A stretch of 64,000 bases of DNA from Macrothele yani (GCA_039090855.1 CM077005.1:78054607-78118606), one strand, 5' to 3'; numbered from the stretch's first letter, positions 23,001 to 34,045 are shown. Program-made: numbers and translations. Notes: generated from the letters alone by a model not told the origin.

Positions 23001-23254
23001 CCAGCTGCCGGAGACTGAGGGCCAAGATTTAAGTTGTAGAGTCCTTTTGGAGGTGTTTGGCCATAACTCACCACGCTGGCCAAGCGGGTTGGTGAGTGTG
23101 GGATAGCATTTCCTCTGATCCCGATGGTATAGTTATACCGCTATTGGCGGTCGTCAGAGCCCCTTTAATGGGAACAGGATGCACCACGAGAAGGCGGGGT
23201 TGACATTTGTCAAGGAGAGGCTGTGATGTTACGCATCACCTGACCTTACATCCC
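20074..23254 (-). mobile_element. RTE LINE copy B, near full length, inside the I-clade 5' UTR
   Basis: The 11-bp duplication ctgaggcgggt (20063-20073 and 23255-23265) bounds a 3.18-kb RTE element on minus. Its 3' end is the (ATG)n tail, seen as catcatcat at 20074, and its 5' end begins gggatgtaaggtcaggtga when read on minus. The insertion point is the 5' UTR of the I-clade LINE. It is therefore the youngest of the three nested layers. Confidence 0.95.
20094..22967 (-). pseudogene. RTE copy B endonuclease-RT, one nonsense codon
   Basis: The coding region matches the intact frame of copy E. It starts at 22967 (MKAEGAKNPRRTG), runs through the endonuclease, is cut by one TAG where copy E has Lys (just after FIINKKL, near 22684), and continues uninterrupted for 861 codons to 20094. 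The endonuclease keeps MGDFNAKIG and GSDHRLV, and the RT keeps YEKAFDSV and FADD. Apart from this stop and scattered missense changes nothing breaks it, so this copy has a better endonuclease than copy E but a worse frame. Confidence 0.93.
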
Positions 23255-23265
23255 CTGAGGCGGGT

Positions 23266-23484
23266 ACATGTCAATAAATAAACGAAAGACGAAAAAGCAA
23301 AATGATAAGAGAAAATCGGCTCGGGCCGTGGGGACGCCATTCCCCATCAGCTGGATGAACAGCTGTCTCTTCGGTTATGTAATAGTTAAAGCTGCAGAGG
23401 CAAGAGAAACCGTTACAAGGTTAGCTCGGGCCGTGGGGGCGCCGCTCTCCAAATAACTGGAAAACAAGTTATCCCCGTGTGGGG
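23266..23484 (-). mobile_element. 5' UTR end of the I-clade LINE
   Basis: These 219 bp lie between the RTE insertion's right duplication and the I-clade duplication at 23485. They contain two copies of a motif like ctcgggccgtggggrcgcc (about 23321-23339 and 23427-23445), perhaps promoter or structural repeats of the 5' UTR, though function is not shown. Confidence 0.75.
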
Positions 23485-23498
23485 GAAACAGGCATCTT

Positions 23499-24400
23499 AC
23501 AGAGCAAAAAAAAAAAAAAAAAGAAAAAAAGAACCGTTGGAACTAATACACTCAGATGTATGTGGGCTTTTTGAAGCTGAAAGCTTGGGAAGAAAAAGAA
23601 AGAAGATATTTCCTGTCTTTTATAGATGACTTCAGTAGATATGCAACAGTATATGTAATAAGTAGAAAAGATGAAGTACTTGGCAAAGTTGAAAGAATTT
23701 GTTAGTTCTACTACAAATAAATTTAACAGAACAGTAAAAATTTTGAGAACAGATAATGGCCTAGAATACTGCAGCAAAGAAGTTGAAGAGTATTTAGCAA
23801 AAGAAGGTATTGTTCATCAAACTTCTATAGGGTATTCACCAGCTCAAAATGGACTAGCCGAAAGAAAAAATCGATTGATAGTTGAAATGTGCAAAGCAAT
23901 GCTAATTAATGCAAATTTACCAAAAGCATATTGGGCAGAAGCAGTGCTAACAGCAACGTATTTGCAAAATAGATTAGTCACTAAAGCAAGTAACAAAACT
24001 CTGTATGAGTTGTGGAATGGAGTCAGACCAAATATCAATCATTTAAAAGTGTTTGGATGTAAAGCCTACTACTACATTCATAAACAGAAAAGAAGGAAAT
24101 TAGATGACAAAGAAGTTGAAGGTACATTCGTCGGTTATGATTTTAGATAAAAAGGATATTGAGTTTGTGTTGGAGGAAAAAACGTAGTTGTGTCAAGATC
24201 GGTAAAATTCTTTGAAAATCAATTTAGCAAGGAAAAAGAAGAAACTGAAGAACAAGGAGATTTTATTGTACAATTAGGAAGTCTGAATTATTCAGAAAGT
24301 GCAGATATTGAAAATGAAATACAGAAGATTCAACAAGAAAGCACTGAAGAAATTTCAGAAGAGCAAAAAAACTGAATCAGGCATAAACATTAATTTACCT
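23499..24400 (+). pseudogene. Copia integrase segment, downstream of the nested LINEs
   Basis: The Copia reading resumes after the duplication. After an A-rich stretch it gives LELIHSDVCGLFEAES (about 23538-23585) and the catalytic core: FIDDFSRYATVYV (about 23620-23660, split by a frameshift), RTDNGLEYCS (about 23745) and the DDE Glu region GYSPAQNGLAERKNRLIVEM (about 23831-23890). The frame is open from 23671 to 24150. A C-terminal chromodomain-free region follows (GCKAYYYIHKQKRRKLD, EGTFVGYDFR), then another frameshift near 24150. Confidence 0.88.
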
Positions 24401-24409
24401 AGAGTTTCT

Positions 24410-25397
24410 GAGCATTTAAATAAAGGAGTTCCACCAGAACGACTTGGATTTAAAGCAAAAACAAACCAAACTTCTAACTCAGATCCAAAATCTCTATGTG
24501 ATATACAAGGTCTTCCAGAAAGAGAGAGAACAAAATGGCAAAATACAATGAAAGAAGAAATAAAGTCTCTAAAAGCAAATAATACTTGGCCACTAACAGA
24601 GTTACCAAATGGAAAGAAAGCTATAGGAAGCAAATGGATCTTCAAGTAATGATAAACGTCAAGTAACAAAGAATAAGGCCAGATTAGTAGCAAAAGGATA
24701 TGACCAAAAATATGGGTCTGACTATGATGAAACTTTTGCACCAGTGGTCAAGCACAACACAATAAGATCTTTTCTTACTACAGCGGAATATAAACAAATG
24801 CACGTAAACTATATTGATATTAAATCTGCGTATTTGAACGCGAAATTAAATGAGGAAATATACATGAAGAAACCAGAAGGTTTTGAAGTGAAAGGTGAAG
24901 AACACAAAGTTTGCAAATTGGTCAAATCTATATATGGTTTAAAGCAAGCAGCAAAAGCGTGGAATAACTCAATAGAACAAACAGAAAATCTTGGATTTAC
25001 TAAAAGCAAGGCCGATTCTTGTCTATTTTTCAACACAGAAAAAGAAAATCCTGTGTATTTAATTCTGTATGTATACGACATTTTGATCAGCGCTAAAAAT
25101 GTCGCAGAAATAAAAAGTGTAATAGAAGAATTGCAGAAAAGGTATGAAGTGACAAATTTAGGTGAAGTGCAGAACTACTTAAGAATTGAAACGCAGAAAA
25201 ATGAAGATGGAAGTTTACATTTAAGCCAAAGGAACAAAATTCAAGAAATGGTTGAAAATTTTGGATTACAGGAAGCAAAAGCAAGTAACACTCCCATGGA
25301 ATACTGTGCGTCACAAGACAACATTGCAGACCTCATGAAGAAACCACTTCCACATCCAGCATTTACAAAATTCAGAAAGGAACTTGGAATTAACTAG
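24410..25397 (+). pseudogene. Copia RT and truncated RNase H
   Basis: Segments run PNGKKAIGSKWIFK (24605-24649), ARLVAKGYDQKYGSDYDETF in another frame, then an open frame from 24744 with YIDIKSAYLNAKLNEEIYM and SIYGLKQAAKAWN. The catalytic YVDD reads YVYD (25071-25082), losing the first metal-binding Asp. The RNase H domain is mostly deleted: NTPMEY runs straight into CASQDNIADLMKKPLP, normally some 100 residues further on. Either lesion alone would prevent retrotransposition. Confidence 0.88.
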
Positions 25398-25416
25398 CAC
25401 GGACGCAGGAGGGGTT

Positions 25417-25831
25417 TGTTGAATGTTAGTGTCCTTTGCTCGTTTATTTTTATTTTTCATTGGACACCTTAGCTGTGTGTGTGTGAACATGCTGTGTTGT
25501 TGTTCTAACAAACGTGCTCTAAAACAGTACACGAATTATGACGACCTAAAAGGACTATAGCCGGAATAAGCTGTGTGTTGTATAAACTCCTAAAAGGAAT
25601 ATTAATCATGGTAAGACTGTTTAAAACAGACGAAATAACCTTAAAGCATGGTGTCATTATTATTAATAACTCATTCATTCTATGTTTATTATATATCCAT
25701 GAACCATCATTAGTGTCTTAGTTGTGTGTTTAGTCAAGAATAAATAACGTAAAACTTAGATCAGGAGTCTGTCGATTATGAACATAGTTACCATTGCAAA
25801 TCATTTCTTAGTTTTTTAATTTACACCATCA
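25417..25831 (+). repeat. Copia right LTR
   Basis: About 415 bp starting tgttgaatgttag and ending caccatca, preceded by the polypurine tract aggagggg. It lacks roughly 120 bp found in the left LTR. It is followed by gttcc, the near-match to the left-flank gttct. Confidence 0.85.
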
Positions 25832-26394
25832 GTTCCGTATTTTATATTCATGAATTTAACTACATCAGCATATTCTATAATCTGAGGGAAGAGTGGTGAA
25901 TACATCCATAAACACTTCTGAAGATGCAAAATATTTAAGATATACAAATCAGCTAGTTAATTAAATACGATGGTGAGTCAAATATAGGAAAACAAGCGCT
26001 TAAAAGGAAAGAAAAAATGTTAAATAAACTCAAATTGTGAAATAGTTGATTATCTTCCCAGATCTCACAATGTCATCATGAAACATCTTGTGGAGTTAAG
26101 TTTCATAGCTATTTAAATTGATCAGTTAAAAAAAAAAAATGTTTGAGTTTAAGAAACATTGAGGATAGAGAATTGTGTTTAAAAAGCATAGATAAAAAGA
26201 AAAGAAAGAAGGACAGAGCAGAAATCCAGCAGGAGAGGTAACATGGGGAGGGGGAAAAAAAGACACACATTTTTGTCTCTTCCTTGAGCGAGATTTTCAT
26301 CATACTCCTGAGATCTCCCTGGCTGCTCATTTTAATTGATGGTGGTGTCACCTGGTCTTTGCCATATTTGTACATATTTAAAATTTCATTTTTT
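25832..26394. other. Myotubularin intron, no gene seen
   Basis: AT-rich sequence between the Copia element and the inverted 2-kb repeat. Short open frames on both strands overlap the repeat and show no family motif. Confidence 0.5.
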
Positions 26395-28432
26395 ACGCTT
26401 TCCAACCGTAGGTTGAAGAAGCGTATATGCTCCAGCTTTGTCCGTCCGTCCGTTCGCACGATAACTGCAGTAAAAATGGGTCGATTTCGATGAAATTTTA
26501 GTATGTGGTAGGGGACTACCCGGGGACGAACCCTATTGAAAATGGGACAAATGGGGTAAAAGGTCACGACGTAGGAACGGGATCATTCCATTACTCTTAT
26601 GCGTCATAACTTGCGTAAATATGGTTCGATTTCAATGAAAGTTTACTATGTGGTAGGAGACCGCCTGGGGACAAACCCTATTCAAAATGGGTGAAGTGGG
26701 GTAAAAGGTCAGGACATAAGATCAGGATGCATTCCATTGCCCTTATGCGTCATAACGTGCGTAAAAATGGTTCGATTTCTATGAAATTTCAGTATGTAGT
26801 AGGGGACCACCTGGGGACGAACCCTATTGAAAATGGAAGAAATGTGGTCAAAGGTCAGGACATAGGATTGCGATCCATTCCAATGTCCTTATCCCATATT
26901 ATTAAGGTGGGCGTCAAGTAATTTTGCTTCCTATACTTCCAATGGAAAAACTTTTGTACACGTTTCCTTCACAATTAATGTGTTCCCAAGGATGAAAATT
27001 TGAACATCGATTAAAATAACTTCATATTATAACATGGAAAACTTAATATTTTCTAAAACATAACCATAATTATATTAAAAATCAATAACTTTTCTTTTGG
27101 TGGTGTTGAAACCAGAGAATAGATGGCGCAACCTGTACTTTGATGACGTCAGTGGACAAAAAAATGTTGAATTGCATAATTACGTTTATGGTTTAGAAAA
27201 TATTAAGTATTTCAAGTTATGAAATGAAGCTATTTTAATTGATGTTCAAATTTTCATCCTTGTGAACGCATTAATTGTCCAGAAAAAAGATGGCGCGACC
27301 TGTATTTTCATGACGTCAGTAGACAAACAAATGTTGAATTGCATAATTATGGTTATGTTTTAGAAAATATTAAGTATTGCAAGTTATAAAATGAAGATAT
27401 TTTAATCAATGTTCAAATTTTCATCCTTGGGAACGCATTAATTGTGAAGAAAATGTGTACAAAAGTTTTTCCATTGGAAGTATAGGAAGCAAAGTTACTT
27501 GACGTCTACCTTAAAGTAGCAATTCTTGTATGTATGTATGTACATTTTATTTTGAAAACGGCTCTAAGAATTTTGATGAAAGTCGTTAACCTACCGTTTT
27601 CTGGTACTAGAAATCGATTTAGCTTGATCTCGACTTTAGAAGAATTCGTTTAGTGGGTTAAATAACCACCCCGAATTATAACGTTTTTAGTGATGGCGTT
27701 GTTCCATTAATGTTACGAACGCTTAGAAATCTTATGACGTCACAACTCGTGTTTGAGAATGATGGCGCGCGGTCAAGCCATCTGTCTCTTTACGTCACGC
27801 GTTGTTTGTGGATCCTATTAAAGATTTATGACGTCACACTCTTGCGGCAGGCAGATGGTCGCAATTCCCATCTGCCTCATTACGTCACTCGTTGTGTGCG
27901 TATGTCCGTGAGCACGATAACTCGCGTAACAACCGTTGGATTTCGATGAAATTTTAGTATCTGGTAGGGGATCACCTGGGAAGGAATCCTATTTAAAGTG
28001 AACGAAATGGGATCAAAGGTCAGTACATAGGAGAGGGATCCATTCCACTGCTGTTATGCGCCATAACTAACATAAAAAAAGGTTCGATTTCGATGAAATT
28101 TTAGTATGTGGTAGGGGACCACCTGGCGACAAACCTTATTGAAAATGGGCGAAATGGGGTCCAAAGTTAGGACACAGGAGCGGGATCTATTCCATAGCCC
28201 TTATGCATCATAACTTACGCAAAAATGCTTCGATTGCGACAAAACTTTATCATGTTATTTCGGAGGTATACCAAGCCGGTTCTGTTGAATATCATCGAAA
28301 TGGGATCAAAGGTCAGGGCACAGGACCGAGATTTATTCCACAGACATTATTCTCATAACTTGAGTAATGATTTCTGTAATGTTGGAAAGCGTATTATAAT
28401 CAATGCATTGCATGATTTTACTAACTTGTTTC
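26395..28432 (-). repeat. 2-kb composite repeat, copy 2 (inverted)
   Basis: The reverse complement of 5261-7308 over its whole length: 143-bp tandem units (26450-26890), the TTAA-bounded foldback (about 26903-27512), the single-copy section with tgacgtca sites (27530-27900), and the second set of 143-bp units (27900-28330). It ends with the same cattgcatgattttactaac segment. It lies about 19 kb from copy 1, on the other side of exon 11619-11702. The pair could form a long inverted repeat in pre-mRNA. Confidence 0.85.
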
Positions 28433-29326
28433 ATTTTCTTTTTACACTTGAAATTTCTCTGTCTCATGTTCAAAAAGAAATTTCTGTGGATATGGTATTA
28501 TTATTATATGGTTGTAATCATTATGGTTAAAATGAAATTTTAAATATGTACAAAATGCAAATGAAATTTTAAATATGTACAAAAATGGTTTGTTTAATTT
28601 TAAGTCTGCGTGTCTATACACAGAACTCATTCTCTTGTTGGTTGGCAACTTTTATTGCTTCAAAAAGTGGTTCTGTTAAGTTTTTTTAGACAGAATTGAA
28701 CTACAGGCATTTTTCCTGTTGTTTTTTTTATTATGTCGTTATTAATATACACTAGACTCTTGCTAATCCGACCATTCCTTGCACAGAGCGGTGCCAAATT
28801 AGCGAGAGTGTGGGATTACTGAAAGTGCATAAAAATTTAGTTTAAATCTTCATTAAATTTAATGTTAGAAGTTTACTGTATGTATGTAGTACATATGTAT
28901 GAAAAAATAACAAATAAGAGACAAACATATGATTATGGTAAAAGAACACGATCATATCGTACTAAACTGTCTCATTTACAAAAATGAAATGATCTTTTCA
29001 TATCAGTACAGTAAAGTACAATATGTATGTGCATGTAGTAAAAGAAACATACAATTGTAATACAGCACAGATGAAATCTTGCATTTTCTACCCAGTGCAG
29101 TCACTTTAAAACATGTCATTGATTTTTGTCTGCTTTAATGAAGATGCTCATTGACGGCACACTTTGTCACGCACTCGCTTTATTTACTAGCATTATGCGT
29201 TACTGTGAGTCTTTTTTTTTTTTTATTAGTCACAACAAAGCTAGTGAAAACAAGGTAATACAGAAGATCTGGGTATGGTCAATTTAGGCACGTAATACAA
29301 AAAAAATATATTATATATACAATACA
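28433..29326. other. No gene seen; a possible lone Tigger end
   Basis: The string actagactcttgctaatccgacc at about 28750-28773 resembles the start of Tigger/pogo elements, but no matching right end was found. The rest is AT-rich with a T run at 29210-29226. Confidence 0.4.
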
Positions 29327-30016
29327 GCGGTTGCTCTGGCCTTTTTTTAAAGTTTTCACCAACCTATTTGCCAAATTCAATTTTCTTTTGCCAAGTGTAA
29401 TATGAAAATGCCAATTTTGTTTTCCACTCTCCATTGGAAATATAGAAATCATAAAAACAAAGTGTTTTAACAGTATAAAAACAATAGGTTATATATTCTT
29501 TACAATTAAGCAGTAATATATTATGTTATAGATCCCAAATGCTAATATAAAGAAATACAGAAATAATTTTCAATTTTGAATTTATTACTACTTATAAATA
29601 TTTTAGATAAAGAGTTATTGACAGGATAAATTTCAAATTAGTTAGTTGGAAAATTGGGTATTCTTTCATTTATTCTGTAGGTTGGATCTAAAAGGGCCAG
29701 TGTAAAAAAAAAAAAAAAAAAAGCATCTGATAACTATTTTCATATCAGTCGTGCAATATTGGTTGATGGTTCACATCAAAAGATAAGAAATTCCTAAATA
29801 TGATCATATTTAAAAGATTCTACATTAATTTTTAAAATATCCTTGGCACTGCCGAAGCAAATTTTGACATGACGTCCGAGCAAAAATTATTTTTTTTAGA
29901 GATAGTGTTTGTTCGGACGTCGTTAAAAAAGATAATCGCCTATATTTTCACCAAAACTTTTTTCCCCATCGCCAAAACGATTTTTTTTTTTTTTTGCGAA
30001 CAACTGTTGCCTATAG
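29327..30016. mobile_element. hAT-like non-autonomous element, imperfect
   Basis: The left end cagcggttgctctggc and the right end (reverse complement caacagttgttcgc) are imperfect inverted repeats. The first 150 bp match, in reverse complement, the right end of the element at 33712-34023. No transposase is encoded. No clean 8-bp target duplication is visible, so boundaries are approximate. Confidence 0.5.
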
Positions 30017-30431
30017 TTCCAAGCTGAAATACAAACATTTAAGCAATAAAATTATATTTAACAAGAATACTGGACAAAAAAACATCCGGAGAAAAAAATT
30101 ATGATTACAGCAAATTTTTTTACTCCATTTAACTACCGTTTTCGGAAGTTTTGGAACACAAAATATTGCATTCCGGACGACCCAGCCGCCCGAAATTATC
30201 TTCAGATTTGCATCAATTTTGACAATGATCTAAATGCCGACAAAAAAAAAAAAAAAAAAAAAAAGCGGAATTAAACGAATCCGCTTAAGAATCTCATGTA
30301 TATCATTCAGTAATACCAAAATGAAAAAAGAAAAAAATGAAAATTCATAGAATTCGTAGTTTTGACAGTGAGTATCGTAGTTCCGTAGTCAGACAACAAA
30401 ATTCGTAGAAACTATGGACATTCTGTAGTAG
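30017..30431. other. No gene seen
   Basis: A/T-rich with an A run at 30242-30264. The segment ending agttggcaggtatgg (about 30427-30441) matches the terminus of the transposon at 60499-63196, suggesting the edge of another copy whose left end I could not locate. Confidence 0.4.
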
Positions 30432-32478
30432 TTGGCAGGTATGGATTTATTAAATCATGAAAGCAAAGGAGATTCTGAGGCAGAAGCAGATGATGTCACA
30501 GTGAGAGATGGAAGCACAGATGGGATCTCAAGAGAAGAAGTGAGTAAAGATCTAAAATCTTTTCAGAATGGTAGGGCTTTGGGAATAGATGGCATAACTG
30601 CCAAGATGTTAAAATATGGCGGTGACTGTGATTGACTGGTTAACTGAAATTTGCCAGTTGCGCTAGGAGTTACGAATGGTCCCTCAGGATTGGAAGGATG
30701 CTATCATTGTTCCCGTGTAAAAGGGAAAAGCTGATCAGATGATCAGACTGAATGCAAGAACTATCATGGTATCAGTTTGCTGAGTGTTCCAGGGATAGCA
30801 TTTGGAAAGGTCATTATTGACAATATGTGAGGTCTTACATCAGAGGAAGTGTGGGATGTACAGGGTGGTTTTATGCCTGGTAAGGACTGCACTAATCAAA
30901 TTTCTGCATTACACATGATGATTGAAAAGCATCTGTCAGTTGATAAGAAAGTTTTTGCTGCCTCCATAGATTTAGAGAAAGCTTATGACAAAGTAAATAG
31001 GATACTTATATGGAAAGTACTGAAAAAATATGGTATTACAGGGAATCTGTTTAATAGTGTGAAAGCCATGTATGCTGGCAGTAGAGCATGTGTAGAGTGA
31101 ATGGTGTTTTATTGAAATAATTTTCTATTGGTGTAGGAGCCAGACAAGATTGTGTAATGCCATCCTGGCTGTTAAATATATTTATGGATGTATGCATGCA
31201 TGATGCCAAAATGGATAATACTGGTTTATGTCTTGGTAATATCTGTGTGTGCAGATTGCTGTATGCTGATGAGACAGTCCTTTTGGCAGAGAGCAAAAGT
31301 GAGTTGCAGAGTATGTTCTCCCAGATGTACAAAGTTTGTAGGAAATTCAAACTGAGTATAAATAAGGGAAAAGACAAAGTTATGGTTTCTGAGTAAGGGA
31401 CTGTTAGTACTGAATGCAAGTCTAAATGGCAGAATGATTGACCAAGTGAATGAGTTTTTGTATTTAGGAAGCATGTTTGACAGAGAGAACAAATTGGATG
31501 GATAAATTAATAGCCAAATGAATTCTTCTTTGAAAGTCATAGCTGCTTTAGATGGATTTCACAGGAATGATGGGTTCTCAAGAACGTCTCAAATGGCTGT
31601 ATATGAAAGTGTAATTGTTCCTACTCTGATGTATGGCAGTGAAACCTGGTCACTGCAGAAAAGTCATACGAGTCGTTAGTGTGCTGGGGAGACGCATTAC
31701 TTACTGGGAGGGGGAGTTGTGGCAAGACAGGCTCTGATCATGTGAGGAATGAAGATGTGTTGTAGATGTGTAATGTGAGGCAAAATGTTGTTAGTAAGGT
31801 AGAGACTAATATTTTTAGGTGGTTTGGCCATGTTGAAAGAATGAGTGATGAGGTACATAGTGTGGAAGAAATATTCTTCTCATAATACGTGGAAAATATG
31901 TCATCATAATTAACACAGCAATCAGACATCTCTGATTTGACTGAATTTTTACTGTTCCTCATGTAATATTAATCACTCAGAAAACTTTGAAAATTTCATC
32001 GCCCTGGAGCAGGAATCGAACCTGCATCTCCCGATTACCATTCGAGCATGTTAACCGTTACACCACCCAGAACGATACTTGGAATTAATACTCAGATACT
32101 TGGGACTTTTTCATCCTGCGTGATGTCATAATAATTATCATGACGAAGAGAATTTTCAGCCCAAGTGGCAGGAAAGAAAGGTAGAAGAAGGCCAAGGAAA
32201 TCATGGAAGGACCAGATTCAGGAATGTCTACATGAGAAAAAGATTATGACTATGAAGTACAAAAGATCTTGTGTGCGATGTGTGATGGATGTCAGTGAAG
32301 TTCAAGCTGTGTGCAAAAGATCGTTCTAAATGGAGACATTTGATACACCAACAGTAAGTAAAATCTAGTTCCATCAAGTTAAATGTTTACCTGGCAGATG
32401 GTCTTTCTTTGAAGAGCTAACCTCTGAATCTCAGAGAACAGCTTTATGATATGATATGATATGATATGATATGATATG
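30432..32478 (+). pseudogene. Second LINE family, reverse transcriptase relic
   Basis: Shifting frames give RT blocks in order: a palm lead-in (NGRALGIDGITAKMLKYGG, 30568-30625), VPQDWKDAIIVPV (about 30675-30715), GGFMPGKDCTNQISALHMM with IDLEKAYDKVNRILIW (30861-31020), and a degenerate GVRQGC block (about 31130). The catalytic motif reads LLYADETVLLAES (31256-31294), with YADD changed to YADE. Then come FLYLGSMF (31456) and LMYGSETWSLQ (31627-31660), and, after a SINE, the C-terminal block RRRPRKSWKDQIQECL (about 32174). A 3' UTR and an (ATGAT)n tail (32445-32478) follow. The layout is RTE-like but distinct from copies A-E. It is broken at many sites. Confidence 0.85.
31985..32085 (-). mobile_element. 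tRNA-derived SINE inserted in the second LINE
   Basis: On minus, tggtgtaacggtt (32065-32053, A box) and ggttcgattcc (32022-32012, B box) are spaced as in a tRNA promoter for RNA polymerase III. The T arm gcagg/cctgc pairs well, but the anticodon arm does not fold and the acceptor strands match poorly, which indicates a SINE head, not a tRNA gene. The body continues gatgaaattttc beyond 32000. It interrupts the LINE coding region between about 31850 and 32160; exact ends are not resolved. Confidence 0.7.
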
Positions 32479-32803
32479 TATGTATATACATATGAATTTC
32501 AAAAATTTGTTAATATGTTTTGAACATTTAAACATTTTTTAAGGCCATCCCCTAGAAAAACGTATAACTGAGGTTCACTGTATCTATTTTGCAGTATTAA
32601 TCCCCTTAATTTGTCTGAGGATTCATAACAATAAGTGCATATGTTAGCTTATTTTACTCTGCAAAGGAAGTTTAAGAACATTAATTATAAGCTTATTAAA
32701 ACAGAAATCACTTCAATACAGAAATTTTTACTTGATTAAAAACAAAATTTTCACAAAAACCAAAATTATCTTTATAATAAATTAGGGCTATTTCAATACT
32801 TAC

Positions 32804-33016
32804 TAGTTTGTTTGAGATTGGAAAGGCATACTGTTGAAGTTTTTCAAACACATCTCTTCTTGAATGATTTTCTTGTTTGTGAGCAAAACGTAAATTCCTC
32901 ATATCTTTACAAAATAATTCTATCCCATAAGAGTTCTCTCCTCTGCTACTGGCACCTCCTACTTTTTCAATACGGCTAACCACACCTAATGGAACATCTA
33001 AAATGAAAGGGTGATC
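32804..33016 (-). CDS. mtm: Myotubularin-family exon (71 codons, PH-GRAM C-terminal part)
   Basis: A minus-strand exon with acceptor ...tttatttcttgtag just before 33016 and donor gtaagt at 32803-32798. It is exactly 213 bp, phase 0 at both ends. It encodes [20 protein letters not shown], then [40 protein letters not shown] and ends YAFPISNKL. This is a near match to the MTM1/MTMR1/MTMR2 group ([36 protein letters not shown]), from the PH-GRAM domain, which binds phosphoinositides. There are no stops or frameshifts although both neighbours are transposons, so it is under purifying selection. The preceding exon (expected YICPFTG) was not found between here and base 64000. Confidence 0.96.
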
Positions 33017-33582
33017 CTACAAGAAATAAAAAGCCAAATTAATAACAAATCCATTCAAATGGATGGCATACATTGATCTGAGACATATAGACACGCAACA
33101 AGGATGTAGTGAGGGAAATGCATATCATGAAGGATGATATAAGAATAATAGTAGGTGTAATGTGGCAGTGTATTTCAGTAATCAGCAGAAGCTAGTCTGA
33201 TTTAATAATTACACTAACACAGGTATCTCATTTTAGACTCTTCACTGACAGCTGCTGCATAACGTAGATTGTGAAATGCTATTACTTTTCTGCATCATAT
33301 TTGATGTCTTTATTTTTTCTAGGAGGATGAATTCTTCCACAGAAGTGATGGCCATAATTTTGTTAAGTTAAAGAAAAGGCTTTAAAAAAAAAAAGGAAGA
33401 AAGCCAGTGAAATGTATATTTACTTAACTCAACATCTCTGCACACTTAAACACATTCATGAACTTCTCAATGACTACAACAAAAGCACTCATTTAGATCA
33501 GTCAATAGCTATGGGAAAATCTTTTAACTCTATGTGAAAAGTACATGTAAAAGATGGTAATTATACTGAACATATAATTATG
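33017..33582. other. Myotubularin intron, no other gene seen
   Basis: AT-rich intron upstream of the 71-codon exon. I found no repeat or coding homology. Confidence 0.55.
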
Positions 33583-33707
33583 ATGCACTGATTCAACACT
33601 TTTCGTTTAAGATAACACACATTTCTCTTCAAAATTGTACTATTTCTTTAAAACGCACTCCAGCAGAGTTTTATATGCCTAATAATTTCTTCTTCAATGT
33701 GGCCTAC
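33583..33707 (-). mobile_element. RTE fragment (thumb region)
   Basis: About 125 bp match the RTE segment encoding the region just after the palm (corresponding to 20515-20645 in copy B), with many differences. It is an old fragment cut on its right by the hAT-like element at 33712. Confidence 0.7.
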
Positions 33708-33711
33708 ATAT

Positions 33712-34023
33712 ATACAGGGGTCGTGCTGCCGATTGCATTCTTTACAATTTGTGAAAAAAAAAATCTTTTTGGTGACGGATAAAAAGTTTTAGCGAAAACA
33801 TTGGTGATTACCTTTTTTTAATGGTATTTACCTTTTTAAATAACATTTTTTGCTGCTTAATTGTATAGTATACATAACTTATTGTTTTTGTACTATTTTA
33901 ACACTTTGTTCTTAATGGTTTTTATATTTCTAATGCAGAGTGAAAAAAATGGTGACTTCATATTACATTTGGCAAAAAACAATTGAATTTGGTGAACGGG
34001 TTGGCAAAAACTTTAAAGAAGCC
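33712..34023. mobile_element. hAT-like MITE
   Basis: The left end caggggtcgtgctgcc and right end gccagagcaacagctg are imperfect inverted repeats, flanked by tatata on both sides. The right 150 bp match, inverted, the left end of the element at 29327. It has no coding sequence. The low-complexity flanks make the target duplication uncertain. Confidence 0.55.
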
Positions 34024-34045
34024 AGAGCAACAGCTGTATATACAT

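Larger units (their letters stand above)
14377..23484 (-). mobile_element. I-clade LINE inserted in Copia, itself split by RTE copy B
   Basis: A non-LTR retrotransposon on minus bounded by the 14-bp duplication gaaacaggcatctt. Its 3' end is a (CCAA)n tail (plus-strand ggttggtt repeats, 14377-14400). ORF2 covers 18262-14549 and ORF1 about 19398-18370; the 5' UTR is divided by the RTE insertion at 20074-23254 and resumes at 23266-23484. Without the RTE it is about 5.9 kb, full length for an I-type element. ORF1 with CCHC knuckles plus ORF2 with endonuclease, RT and RNase H place it in the I group of the Jockey superfamily. Confidence 0.9.
12191..25831 (+). mobile_element. Copia-type LTR retrotransposon, split by nested LINEs
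   Basis: Two related LTRs (12191-12727 and 25417-25831) flank gag-protease-integrase-RT-RNase H remnants in Copia order. The five bases outside are gttct (left) and gttcc (right), a 5-bp target duplication with one change, which fixes the LTR starts. Removing the 9.1-kb nested insertion at 14377-23484 (and one of its 14-bp duplications) leaves about 4.5 kb, a normal Copia size with some deletions. A purine tract, aggagggg, precedes the right LTR. It is inserted in the myotubularin intron, antisense to the gene. Stops, frameshifts and a mutated RT show that it is dead. Confidence 0.9.

Noticed and set aside
32002..32072. Possible tRNA gene on minus
   Set aside because: A and B boxes and a good T arm are present, but the anticodon arm does not form and the acceptor strands do not pair well. 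The sequence continues in a SINE-like body, so it is a SINE head.
33310..33385. Possible exon after tttttctag on plus
   Set aside because: It is on the strand opposite to the host gene, has no matching donor and its translation matches nothing I recognise.
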